The notes below the pieces were generated by a model that was not told the origin of the DNA, ran no database searches, and was given only the letters and a program-made list of their open reading frames with translations. From positions 7,589,806 through 7,653,805 of the forward strand of contig OU696573.1 in assembly GCA_916048095.2 (NCBI GenBank): a stretch of 64,000 bases of DNA. The letters run 5' to 3'. A program made the translations under genes and the position numbers. The stretch comes from Sacculina carcini (taxonomy: Eukaryota > Arthropoda > Thecostraca > Sacculinidae). Positions 23,201-36,300 of the stretch are shown here, one piece after another; the stretch's first letter is position 1, and each line of letters begins with the position of its first letter.

Positions 23201-26200
23201 ATGGATTAGTTCTACAGGGTAAATTGAACGTTATATTGTCTATAGTTGCTGCCCGCGGAGCATTTTTATTTTTTTTTAAATACCTTTTTTTAAATGAACC
23301 ATTTGAAAAAATGAACTAAAAAATGGAAACACTTTTTTTAAACCCGCCCGTCGTGCGGAACAATTCATACAATAAAATTCATATTTGAAGTCAAATCCAT
23401 TGGTTTTGTGTATGGATTAATTCTACAGGGGAAATTGAACGTTCTATTGTCTATAGCTGCTGCCCGCGGAGCACTTTTATTTTAAAAAAAATTACCGTTT
23501 TTTAAATGAACCATTTGAAAAAATTAATTAAAAAACACCTTTTTTAACCCGCCCGTCGTGCGGAACAATTCATACAATGAAATTCATATCAAATCCATAA
23601 AATATAATGAATACAAATTGAAAACCAAAAAATGTAACCTATAAATATCTTAACCAATAGAAAAGTCTAAATGTGAATATTTTTGGTTTTATTATGACAA
23701 ATATTATCCCTCCACCCGCTTGATATATAAATCTGCCCGTCGTGTGGTATAATTCAGAACACAAACACTAAACAAACAATGAAAGATGATGAAATCTTTT
23801 CATCAGTATGTTTCCAAACTATATTTATTACTTAACATGATTCCCCATCATTATTTGCTCAAGTACTATTTTATTTTCACCGCTATAATATTTATTGCTA
23901 AAATTTATATATTTTCCGCTATCATTAAAACCCAATATAACCTGAGTCAAACCTACCCAACCCAACCCAACCATTCAATCTTGACCGCACTCAGCCTAGT
24001 CTGAGGTGATTTAACTCATTAGTTTTTGATCACAAAATATACTGATTCGATCATAATTTGTAATCAGAAGACTGAGATTATCTACCCCAGGGGTCCCAAA
24101 CACGCGGCCCACCAATACTTTTCTCTCAACCCGCCAATATAGTATCGGGACCAAACTGTAAGGCAGCTAAATTCACATTTGTTGCATAATGCGATATAAT
24201 TATACACCATTATCATATTATCTCATAATTCCCGGTTAATGCTTCCACTAATGCATCATATTCATACAGTTGTTATTTTTTTGTTACACCGATATTACAG
24301 CCCTTGATATTACAGCCGATATTATATTATGCAATCTATATTCTGCTACGTATTATTCCTAATACATATATCATCAGATCGCAAAATATATTTAAAGGCT
24401 CACATAATTCTCCAAAATCATTTGCTCAAGAGCTATTCTACTTTTATCGCTAGAATATTTACTGCTAGCAAAATATCATATACCTCGCTATCATTTAAAC
24501 CCACTCTTTATAGATACATTTAAGCCCGCCCGTCGTGCGGAACAGTTCATAAAATATAATTAATATTCAATTCATAAAAAAATTAGTGAAAATTGAAAAA
24601 GAAAAACAAACCCATAGGAAAGTTTTAGCCAATATAAAAGTCTAAATGTGAAATTTATGTTTCAATTTAGAAAACATGTTTTTCCACAACCCGCCTCATA
24701 TTTAAAGCTGCCCGTCGTGCGGAATAATTCAGAACTCAAACACGAAACAAACACAAAGAAAATTGATGGAAAAGGACCAACAGAAAAAGTCAAATTTGTA
24801 AATTCTTGTTTTAATTATTGAGGATGTTTTTCCCTCAACACTGCTCAAATTCACACCCGTCCTTCGTGTGTAGTAATTCAGAAGTGTAACACTATCAAAA
24901 CAATGAAACATCTCTATAATTCCAGATTAATGCTTCCTCTAAAACAGCATATGCATATAGTTGGCATTGCATGATATTACAACCCGTATCCTTATGCAAC
25001 AGCGTATGTTACTTGAAATTAAACCAATTAAATTACACAGTAAAATTCAGTAGCTTACTTTGTTCCAAGTAGCATTTTACCCGCCCGTCGTCGTCATTTT
25101 ACACCGCCGAAGTTACGGCGGTGTAAAGTCAAAATGTCATGTTGCCAATTTGACATCTATTATGCGCACTTGCGATTACACATGAATATACACTGATTTA
25201 ATTTCACTGAAGTCCAATAACAATTTACGCACTTGCGAATACACAGGAATATACTACTGTGTAGATAATTTAGTGTTCTACAAGATAAGCTATAATTTAT
25301 ACCCACAAATGATACAAAAAACGTGTAAAATTGGCAAAATTCTCAAATACATCCAAAATTACACTTGAACACCGGGCGACTAAAATTATTTCATTTTTCT
25401 ACTATTTCTCAGTAACTATTTGTTATACATAAAAATAAATTATACCATCGTGCTAGAAATCTTGTTTTCTACAATACGGTATAATTAGTAATTTTCCAAA
25501 GGGTATCTGAAGGAAGTTACGGCGGTGTGACGTCAAAAGGACATATTGCCAATTTGACAGCTATTATGCGCACTTGCGATTACACAGGAATATACACCGA
25601 TTAAATTTTACTGAAGCCCAATCACAATTAAGAATGCATCATATTATCTCCAAGCATGGATGGTGTGGTTTTATTGCGTACAGCTTAATTAATGCTACAC
25701 TATACTGAATAGAAAGTCTTTATTGTCCTCAATTTTTACACATCAAATGTTCCGCACGACGGGCGGGTAAAATGCTACTTGGAACAAAGTAAGCTACTGA
25801 ATTATACTGTGTTATTTAATTGGTTTAATTTCAAGTTGCATACGCTTAAGTTGCATAAGGATACGGGTTGTAATATCATGCAATGCCAACTATATGCATA
25901 TGCTGTTTTAGAGGAAGCATTAATCTGGAATTATAGAGATGTTTCATTGTTTTGATAGTGTTACACTTCTGAATTACTACACACGAAGGACGGGTGTGAT
26001 TTTGAGCAGTGTTGAGGGAAAAACATCGTCAATAATTAAAACAAGAATTTACAAATTTGACTTTTTCTGTTGGTCGTTTTTCATCAATTTTCTTTGTGTT
26101 TGCTTCGTGTTTGAGTTCTGAATTATTCCGCACGACGGGCAGCTTTAAATATGAGGCGGGTTGTGGAAAAACATGTTTTCTAAATTGAAACATAAATTTC

Positions 26201-27259
26201 ACATTTAGACTTTTATATTGGCTAAAACTTTCCTATGGGCTTGTTTTTATTTTTCAATTTGCACAAATTTTTTTATGAATTGAATATTAATTATATTTTA
26301 TGAACTGTTCCGCACGACGGGCGGGCTTAAATGTATCTATAAAGAGTGGGCTTAAATGATAGCGAGGTATATGATATTTTTCTAGCAGTAAATATTCTAG
26401 TGATAAAAGTAGAATAGCTTTTAAGCAAATGATGTTGGAGAATGATGTGAACCTTTGAATATATTTTGCGATCTGATGATATATGTATTAGGAATAATAC
26501 GTAGCAGAATATATATTGCATAATATAATATCGGCTGTAATACCAAGGGCTGTAATATCGATGTAGTCCAAAAAATATCAACTGTATGAATATGATGCAT
26601 TAGTGGAAGCATTGACAGGGAATTATGAGATAATATTATGGAAAAAAATCATATATATACTTAAAAAAATTCATTGTTATTTTGTGTTTACATTTCGAAA
26701 TTATTCCTGACGACGGGCGGGCTTAAGTATGAGGCGGGTTGACCGAATATGTCGTCAATTATTAGAATATGAATATGCAAATTCAGAACAGGAATTTTCT
26801 ATTGGTTTAGATTTTAAAATTTAGAGTTTTCTATCAGACTTAGAGTTTTATTAATTGTTCCGCACGACGGGTGGGTTACAACATTCAATTTTACCGTGTG
26901 GAATGAATCCATATACAAAACTCACGGGCTTGACTCCAAGATCCATACTCACTAATGTAAAAGTGACTTAAATGGTTTATAATTATATCGCATTATGCAA
27001 CAAATGTGAATTTAGCTTCCTTGCAGTTTGGTTCCGATACTATATTGGCGGGTTGAGAGAAAAGTATTGGTGGACGCGTGTTTGGGACCCCTGGGGTAGA
27101 TAATCTGAGTCTTCTGATTACAAATTATGATCGAATCAGTATATTTTGTGATCAGGCGGCTTTTCAATTTGTATTCATTATATTTTGTGGATTTAATATT
27201 AATTTTATTGTATGAATTGTTTATGAATTGTTATTGTTGTTATCAATGATGATTGTTTA

Positions 27260-27322
<63 letters not shown>

Positions 27323-30300
27323 GTGTGTGCTTGTTTTGTGGCGTGTAGACTGGTCTGAGCGGCCATTTGACGAGTTTCTGCGCCGACAGCACAGGTTGAC
27401 ACCGGACCTTGTTCACTATGTTACGCACGCTATTTCCATGGTTGAACCGTCGACACGGACGGCCGTCGCGCTTCAAGCCGCTCGTCGTTTTCTCGTCAGT
27501 CTCGGACGCTACGGCAATACACCGTTTCTATGGCCCAGCTACGGCAGCGGCGAACTGGCACAGTGTTTTTGCCGGTCAGTGTTTGACATGTTCTGTTTGA
27601 ATCAAAGCGTTTTTCACTGTTTGATCGTTTGTTTCTGTTTTGATTTGTGTTGCTTTCAATCTTTTTTCTTCGTATTGTTGTTCGAGTTTCCTTGTTGGTA
27701 TATTCTCATGTCTTTTTGGATCAAACATTCATAGAACTGATATGCTGCTCTCATGTATTTGTGTGCGTGCGAGCTTTTGTGTTTTCGTGTATGAATTTGC
27801 TAATTGTACCTGAGATGGGGCAAGGTTGTGGTTGTTGTTCCTGATATTTCTCAGGTTGTCTGGCCGAGCATCCTCGAGCTCCAGATGAAAGACACGGCAC
27901 CGACCGAGTTGTTCCGCAGGTCCTTAGTTGATTTGATTTTGTGTTGGCGTCTGATTTTGATTGATTTTGATTTTGAGTTGTGTGTGTGCTGTACAGCGTT
28001 TCATGATGTGTGTGATGGTGTGTTGTGCCGAATAGCAATATTGGCAGGTGTCATCGATTGAGTCGTTCAGCCTTTTCTGATAGGACAGAAGACAGGATAT
28101 TGACCGCATCTCAGCCTGGCCAGATGCACCTTGTTTTTGCGTGTGAGTGTGCTTTCTGATTTGTGTATGTCTGGTGGGTGTCTTTGTAGGAGTGTGTTGT
28201 GTTGAAGTGAATGTATAGATTTTTGTGCGATCTCTGTGTGTGTTTCTTGATTGATGTGTGTGGGGAGCTGGTGGAAGTGATGTGAGAATTCGTCTATAGT
28301 AAATTGAGATTGGTGTTTTTATAGTTATGGCTGTGTTTCATGTGTTGTGAGATGATGTAGTGGGTGTGCTGTGTTGGTGACTGCTGCTGCGAGTGTTTGT
28401 GCGCCTCTCATGTTTAGGTGGTGTTTTAGCTTAATTATTTTTGTTTCGTAATGGAGGTGTTCTGCAGGTGTGGTGGCTGTGCACTCTGTGATGGTCCTAA
28501 GTGCAGTGTTTTAAAGTGATTGAAGTGTGTTTGTGTGGCGTGTTGCAAGATTGCTGGCCCATGCGGAGCTAGCGTATTCAATCGCATGTCTTATGTACAG
28601 TTTGTATATGATGGTGTTAGTATCTTTGTTGTGTCCGAAAGTTGTGTGTGAGAGTGCTTTCAGTGTGTTGAGGCGTGGGATGACCTTGATGTTGATGTTG
28701 TTGATGTGTTGTTGACGTGTTGAATGAGAGGTGTGTGTCATATGTAATGCCTAGTATTTTTGGTGTGTGAGTGTGTTGGAGGATCGTGTTGATGATAGTG
28801 ATATGTGGTGTGTAGTTGTGTTCTGATATCCAGTTGGTGTTGAGTGTGGCTGTGGATTTGGAAGGTGCAGGGTGTTGATATATGGTTGTAGCGCGTGCGT
28901 TGCTGTGTTGGCGTTTCTGTGTGTGCTTTGGATTGTGATGTCGTCTACATATGGTGTTATTTGAATGGTTGGAGTGGTAGGTGCTGACATGTCGTGTACG
29001 TTCAAGTTAAAAAGTATTAGTGCTGAAACGGAGCCCTGAGGGACTCCGTTTGTTATGTGGCATGTGTGAGATGGTGGCCGTTGTACCTCACATGGACACA
29101 TCTGCCAGCGAGGTAATTGACCAGTCATCTCTTTATGTTGTTGTGAAGTGTGGTGTTTATTTTTTTAGAGTGTGGTGTGTGACTGTCAAAAGCTTTAATG
29201 AGGTATGAGTATTGTTCGGTGTAGTGGTTTTGTTGTGCTTATGATATTCATCATGGTCTGTGTGAGATTTGTGAACAGTGTGGTTGTAGTGTGTGTGTAG
29301 TGTGGTTGCAGTGTGTAGTGATCTGAAGCAGTGTTGTGATTGTGAGAGTGGGATTTGGGGTGTGTTCGAGTATGAGGCGCTCTGTGATTTTGATGGTGTG
29401 CAAAGCAGTGTGATTGAACGGTGCGAAGAAGGTAGTGTAGGACATGTGCCTTGTTTGTGTAGTGTGATGATGGTGCCCGTTTTCCAGATGTGTGGTATTG
29501 TGTTGTGTGAGTAAATATAATTGGATATGTTAGTAAGTGTCTGTATGTCTTGTGGTCCAAGATGTTTCAGATGGATGTTACTTACTCCATCTGGACTGCA
29601 GGCTAGTGATTGTTTGATGTTGTGTATGTTGTGTCGTGTCTGCGCATGAGTGAATGGTGTGTGTAGTGGATCTGTCTTGAATGTGTGTTTACGTTTGATT
29701 TTTCTGTCTTCATGTGATGGTGTGATGTGGCTGATGTGTGAATACTGATTAGTGAGTGTGTACGCTTGTTGTTTATTTGATGGTACTGATGTGCCGGTTG
29801 TGATGGCTTAGTGTGTGCGTGTTACGTTGCTGTTTGATAGTGTGATGTCTTTATGTGTATTGTATAGTCTTGTTGTGTTTGATATATAATCCAGGGTTTT
29901 TATGAATTTGTTCTAGTTGAGCGATTTTTGCTGTTAATAGTTGTGTTGAGTGCGTGTATTTGTTCTGATGTATTGTGTGAGTGTGGTGCCGGAGAGTGTT
30001 TCAGTGTGACGCGTTTTTTGATGAGTGTTTTAATTTCGTGTGCAAAGTTTGGATTGTGATGTTTCCTGTTGCTTTTTTGAATGTGTTGTTTATCTGTTTT
30101 GTGTATGATGCTGTTAAAAGATTAAACTGTTTTGTTTATGACTGTGATGGGTGTTATGTTTAGTTGTGTTTGTTTCGTTTATTCTCAAGTTAGTGTGGAG
30201 TCCGCTAACCTAACCTAATCTGTTTCTATACCTTATCTATGCTTGTCATCCAATACACTGCATTGTTGTGGTGTTTTTTTGCGTCAGACATTATTGTACA

Positions 30301-33300
30301 GTTGTAGAGTACGATTTTCATGACACTTTTCTTCATATTCTGCATCCCAGGATACCGCAAACATTCACTGTGTAATATCGTGTACTCTAGTATAAGTTTG
30401 GGTCGTATATTTAAGCATCCATTTTTGCACGTTTTGATTTTGATTTTCGTTTGTGTGCGTACTCACCTATTTGTTTACCACATAATATGAGCTGTGCTCG
30501 TACTATCTTGTCTCCAACCCACCCTCTAACCTATCTTTCTTGAAATTACCAGTATTTCACACTATCCAGTCTTTCTTTGAATGCGCCTACGCTTTTAGCT
30601 CTTACAGTGTCCTCCCCTAACTGATTCCAGACATCAACACGTGTGTGTGTGTGTTTGTGTGTATTGGTATATGCCGGTCGTGCCAGGATGTGTGCCGTGT
30701 TTGGCGGTATTTATCATTTGTCACGCGATGTGCAGTCATTGGTGTTGTCACCTGTGACTGATTCCCATCGGACCGGGGACGAGTCAACGACGAATGACTC
30801 GCCGATCGTCCCCAGCGTAATCGGTGTGGTGTCAAATGGGCACCGTTTTTCTTGCTCCCGTATGGTTTTAGCCTCCCGATACACTGTATCTGGTGACGTG
30901 ACTGCTGACACAACAGACCGCGTTGTGTCGCGGGCAGTGCTACTGCTTAACGCTCCTCTGAGCGTACCCGGCGTTGTAGTCGCCGATGCCATGCATGTGG
31001 TGTTGATGCGTATTCCATCTGGACAGCTGGAGGCAATCGATGATTCGGCGGCGGAAACAAGTGTAGTGGCACCGGTGACAGTGCTGCAGTTGACTCACGC
31101 CACGGCGGCGGTGCCTCCGGGACTTGGTAAGTTATTCATTGCTGAGCGTTTTGCTATTGAAACGTCTAACATTGTGTGTCAATGTGATGCGTAGTGGTAT
31201 GAGGTGGTGTTTGTTGATGTGAAATGATAAACTAGAGCAAGCAAGCATAATGGTTGCTGGATACAGCGTATGCGTATGCGTATGCGCAGCTGTATGCGTT
31301 TTAGGTTGGGTCGATTTTCAAATTTTTTGAATTTCATATTTGTCAAAGAAGATATAGATGCAGTTTTTTGCGCTGATTACGAATATGAGAAATTAAATCT
31401 CTATTCTCAACCAATTTTTTGGCAAATGGTTTTTGAAAATTATTGAAGGCTGAAATTACGCATATATCTATGACAGTCAAATCAAACGACCGAGCTGCAC
31501 GTTATCCAGTTTGAGTTTTCCTGTGTATGGTCAGGTTGTGTGCACCTGTACGTGTGCGTATGTGTGTGTACGTGTGTACACGTGTGCTTTAAGTTTTGAG
31601 TGAAACATATTACAACCAATTGACAGTACATTGGTGTCTGCTTCGTGTCTGTGTTCAGTGTTTGTATTCATGCGTGTTGACTGTGCAATCGTCCCTACAG
31701 ATTAGTGACCCGACGTCAAAATATTTTCTGCTTTCACACGAGCAAACCGCTCACGTTGAATTCGTCGTCAGTACCAAACGTAGCAATATGTCTCATAGTA
31801 GTAACATGGCATGATGTCAGAATCGAACTTTCAATGTTCGACAGCGAGAACATAGACGTTTAGATTGTCATGTGCGACAATCTAATGGCCGATGGTGGTC
31901 TTCTATGTCAAACCACTATGTTCAGAAATGTTTTTGGCGAAATCACCTCCATCTCACTTTCGTTTGATGGTGGATCTGGCCGCTCAAATGCCTCTAGCCA
32001 ACTATTGTTACACACAACTGAATACGAGACTACATCACCGTCTTCAACTGACACCGGCGGAACACTTTAGCGGCTGATTCACAGCAACTTAGCTCGAGGA
32101 AACCTTCATAATTATTCCGAGACCTTGCCACTTTGTATCCAAGGGACACTGATCACGAAATAATCCTAGACAGGCTTCTCTTGAGAATGCCGCACAATAA
32201 CTGCCTGTTGTATCGGAGTGGCTTTCCACGATTAGCCTACGTGAGGTGACCCTCCGTGCGGACACCTTTCATCAGCCGTTCGCGTATTCCACAACGTGCA
32301 ATGCTCACGTTACCGACGACACGGCTCTTGACGCTAGTGAGCTCGAGGAACGGCTGGTCACTGCCACGAAACACCCCCACCAACGCACGGTCGCCCCAGG
32401 TTACCCCAGGTAGTCCATCTGACGCCGACACAAGTCGAGGGTTTTGTAATTCGATGGTGCCGCCTCCACCAGAAATACAGGCCCGCAGCGCGGTACTGCT
32501 TAGGTTCATGCTCCTTTCACGCGGACATGACGGGAAACGGCAGCGACAGTCAGCGGTAATGAAGACATACGTCTGCCGTAACAAATATCGTCTTCTATTC
32601 GTATTCGGCATCGCGGATCGCAAATACCTAGTGGATAGCGGCTCAGAAGTGTCGTTCCTGCCGGCCAGCTGGGAAAGCTCCAGTGCGTTGAGTGAGCCAA
32701 GTTTGTGCGCAGCTAATGGTACACCTTCGTACCGGTGTACGAAGTGGACCATCGTGTGAATGTTGATATCGGACTGTGACGAGTATACCCATTTTGATTT
32801 TTTGTTGCAGCTGTCCCGACTCCAATACTAGGCGCATATTTTCTGCGATAATTTGGACTCATGGTGGACATGACGAAGCATCGACTGATGAACAGTGCGA
32901 CTTTTCTTTCGACTAGAAGTTTAACGAATCACATCGGTCAGTACTCGGCAATAATCCACGTCAGCACCCTCGAGCAGAAAAATCATGAGGCAATCGCCTA
33001 GCGGGAAATAGATGAGCTTAATGAACGTGGCAACTTGGTGTCATCCTCTTCTGCCTGGTCGAGCCCCTTACACTTGGTCCAGACGGTGGTACTTCATCTA
33101 GAACATTTGTATGCTACGAACGTCTCAATGTCATTACCAGAGTTGGGAATTGTATGTGATAATTTTTTGGCGTTTTTTTGTTTTTACTAGCATTAAAACC
33201 CGCCCGTTGTGCGGAGCAATTCATAACATGAAATTCATATTCAATTCAAAAAAAATATGGAAAATTAAAAATGAAATAGGGTACACTCATAAAAATATTA

Positions 33301-36300
33301 ATCAATTGAAAATTCTAAGTTGAATTATTTATATTTCGACAAAATATTTCCCCTCAGTCCGCCTAAGTCAGTTTTACCCGCCCGTCTTCCTGAATAATTC
33401 AGAACTCGAACACGATCCGTTCTGGATCTTGAAGTCAAGTCCATTGGTTTTGTGTATGGATTCATTGTACAGGGGAAATTGAACGTTCTATTGTCTATAG
33501 TTGCTGCCCTCGGAGCATTTATATTTATAAAAATTACCTTTTTTTAAATAACCATTTGAAAAAATTAACTAAAAAATGGAAACACTTGCTTTTAAACCCG
33601 CCCGTCGTGCGGAACAATTCATACAATAAAATTCATATTAAATCCATAAAATATAATGAGTACAAATTGAAAAGCAAAAAATGTAACCTATAAATATCTT
33701 AAACAATAGAAAAGTCTAAATGTGAATATTTTTGTTTTTATTTTGACAAATATTATCCCTCAACCCGCCTGATATATATATCTGCCCGTCGTGTGGTATA
33801 ATTCAGAACACAAACACGAAACAAACAATGAAAGATGATGAAATCTTTTCATCAGAATGCTTCCAAACTATATTTATTACTTAACATCATTCCCCAACAG
33901 CATTTGCTTAAGTAATATTTTACTTTTACCGCTATAATATTTATTGCTAAAAATTTTATATGTTGCGCTATCATTAAAACCCAATATAACCTGAGTCAAA
34001 CCTACCCAACCCAACCCAACCATCCAATATTGACCGCACTCAGCCTAGTCTGAGATGATTTAACTTATTAGTTTGTGATCACAAAATATACTGATTAGAT
34101 CATAATTTGTAATCAGAAAACTGAGATTATCTACCCCAGGGGTCCCAAACACGCGGCCCACCAATACTTTTCTCTCAACCCGCCAATATAGTATCGGAAC
34201 CAAACTGTAAGGCAGCTACATTCACATTTGTTGCATAATGCGATATAATTATACACCATTTAAGTCACATTTACATTAGTGAGTCTGGATCTTGGAGTCA
34301 AGCCCGTGAGTTTTGTATATGGATTCATTCCACACGGTAAAATTGAATGTTGTAACCCACCCGTCGTGCGGAACAATTAATAAAACTCTAAGTCTGATAG
34401 AAAACTCTAAATTTTAAAATCTAAACCAATAGAAAATTCCTGTTCTGAATTTGCATATTCATATTCTAATAATTGACGACATATTCGGTCAACCCGCCTC
34501 ATACTTAAGCCCGCCCGTCGTCAGGAATAATTTCGAAATGTAAACACAAAATAACAATGAATTTTTTTAAGTATATATATGATTTTTTTCCATAATATTA
34601 TCTCATAATTCCCTGTCAATGCTTCCACTAATGCATCATATTCATGCCGTTGTTATTTTTTTGATTACACCGATATTAAAGCCCTTGATATTACAGCCGA
34701 TATTATATTATACAATCTATATTCTGCTACGTATTATTCCTAATACATATATCATCAAATCGCAAAATATATTCAAAGGTTTACATCATTCTCCAACATC
34801 ATTTGCTTAAAAGCTATTCTACTTTTATCGCTAGAATATTTACTGCTAGCAAAATATCATATACCTCGCTATCATTTAAACCCACTCTTTATAGATACAT
34901 TTAAGCCCGCCCGTCGTGCGGAACAGTTCATAAAATATATTTAATATTCAATTCATAAAAAATTAGTGCTTATTGAAAAAGAAATACGAACCTATAGAAA
35001 CGTTTTAGACAATATAAAAGTCTCAATGTGAAATTTATGTTTCAATTTAGAAAACATGTTTTTCCACAACCCGCCTCATATTTAAAGCTGCCCGTCGTGC
35101 GGAATAATTCAGAACTCAAACACGAAACAAACACAAAGAAAATTGATGAAATACGACCAATAGAAAAAGTCAAATTTGTAAATTCTTGTTTAATTATTGT
35201 CGAAGTTTTTTCCCTCAACACTGTTCAAATTCACACCCGTCCTTCGTGTGTAGTAATTCAGAAGTGTAACACTATCAAAACAATGAAACCTTCTGTCATC
35301 TCTATAATTCCAGATTTATGTTTCCGCTAAAACAGCATATACATATAGTTGGCATTGCATGATATTACAACCCATATCCTTATGCAACTTAAGCTTATGT
35401 TACTTGAAATTAAACCAATTAAATTACACAGTAAAATTCAGTAGTTTACTTTATTCCCAGTAGCATTTTACCCGCCCGTCGTGCGGAGCCTTTCATTTAT
35501 TAATTAATATCATTTATTAATTCATTTATTTATTCATTAATTAAACTGTACGCAATAAAACCACACCATCCATGCTTGGAGCTAATATGATGCATTCTTA
35601 ATTGTGATTGGGCTTCAGTGAAATTTACTCGGTGTATATTTCTGTGTAATCGCAAGTGCGCATAATAGCTGTCAAATTGGCAATATGTCCTTTTGACTTT
35701 ACACCGCCGTAACTTCCTTCAGATACACTTTGGAAAATTTAAAATTATACCGCATTGTGGAAAACAAAATTTCCAGCACGATGGTATAATTTATTTCTAT
35801 GTGTAACAAATAGTTACTGAGAAATAGTAGAAAAATGAATTAATTTTAGTCGCCCGGTGTTCAAGTGTCATTTTGGATGTATTTGAGAATTTTGCCAATT
35901 TTACACGTTTTTGTATCATTTGCGGGTATAAATTATAGCTTATGTTGTAGAACACAAGATTATCTACACAATGGTATAACTGTTATACCTGTACTATTGT
36001 TGGTTTATGAGGAGCAGATGGCAGAATATTGACCAAAATATTCGCGTTTTTCAGTGCTAATTTTGCATTTTTGACTTTGCCATTTTGACTTCACACCGCC
36101 GTAACTTTTTTAATACACTTTGGAAAATTTAAATTATACCGTGTTGTTGAAAACAAAATTCCCAGCATGATGATATTATTTATTTAGATGTGTGATATTT
36201 AGTTGCTGAGAAATTGAGAAAAAAGTACAGAAAATCGGATGCGTGGAGTTTGAATATAATTTTGAATGTAGACTGAAATTTTGTCATTTTAACTTATATT

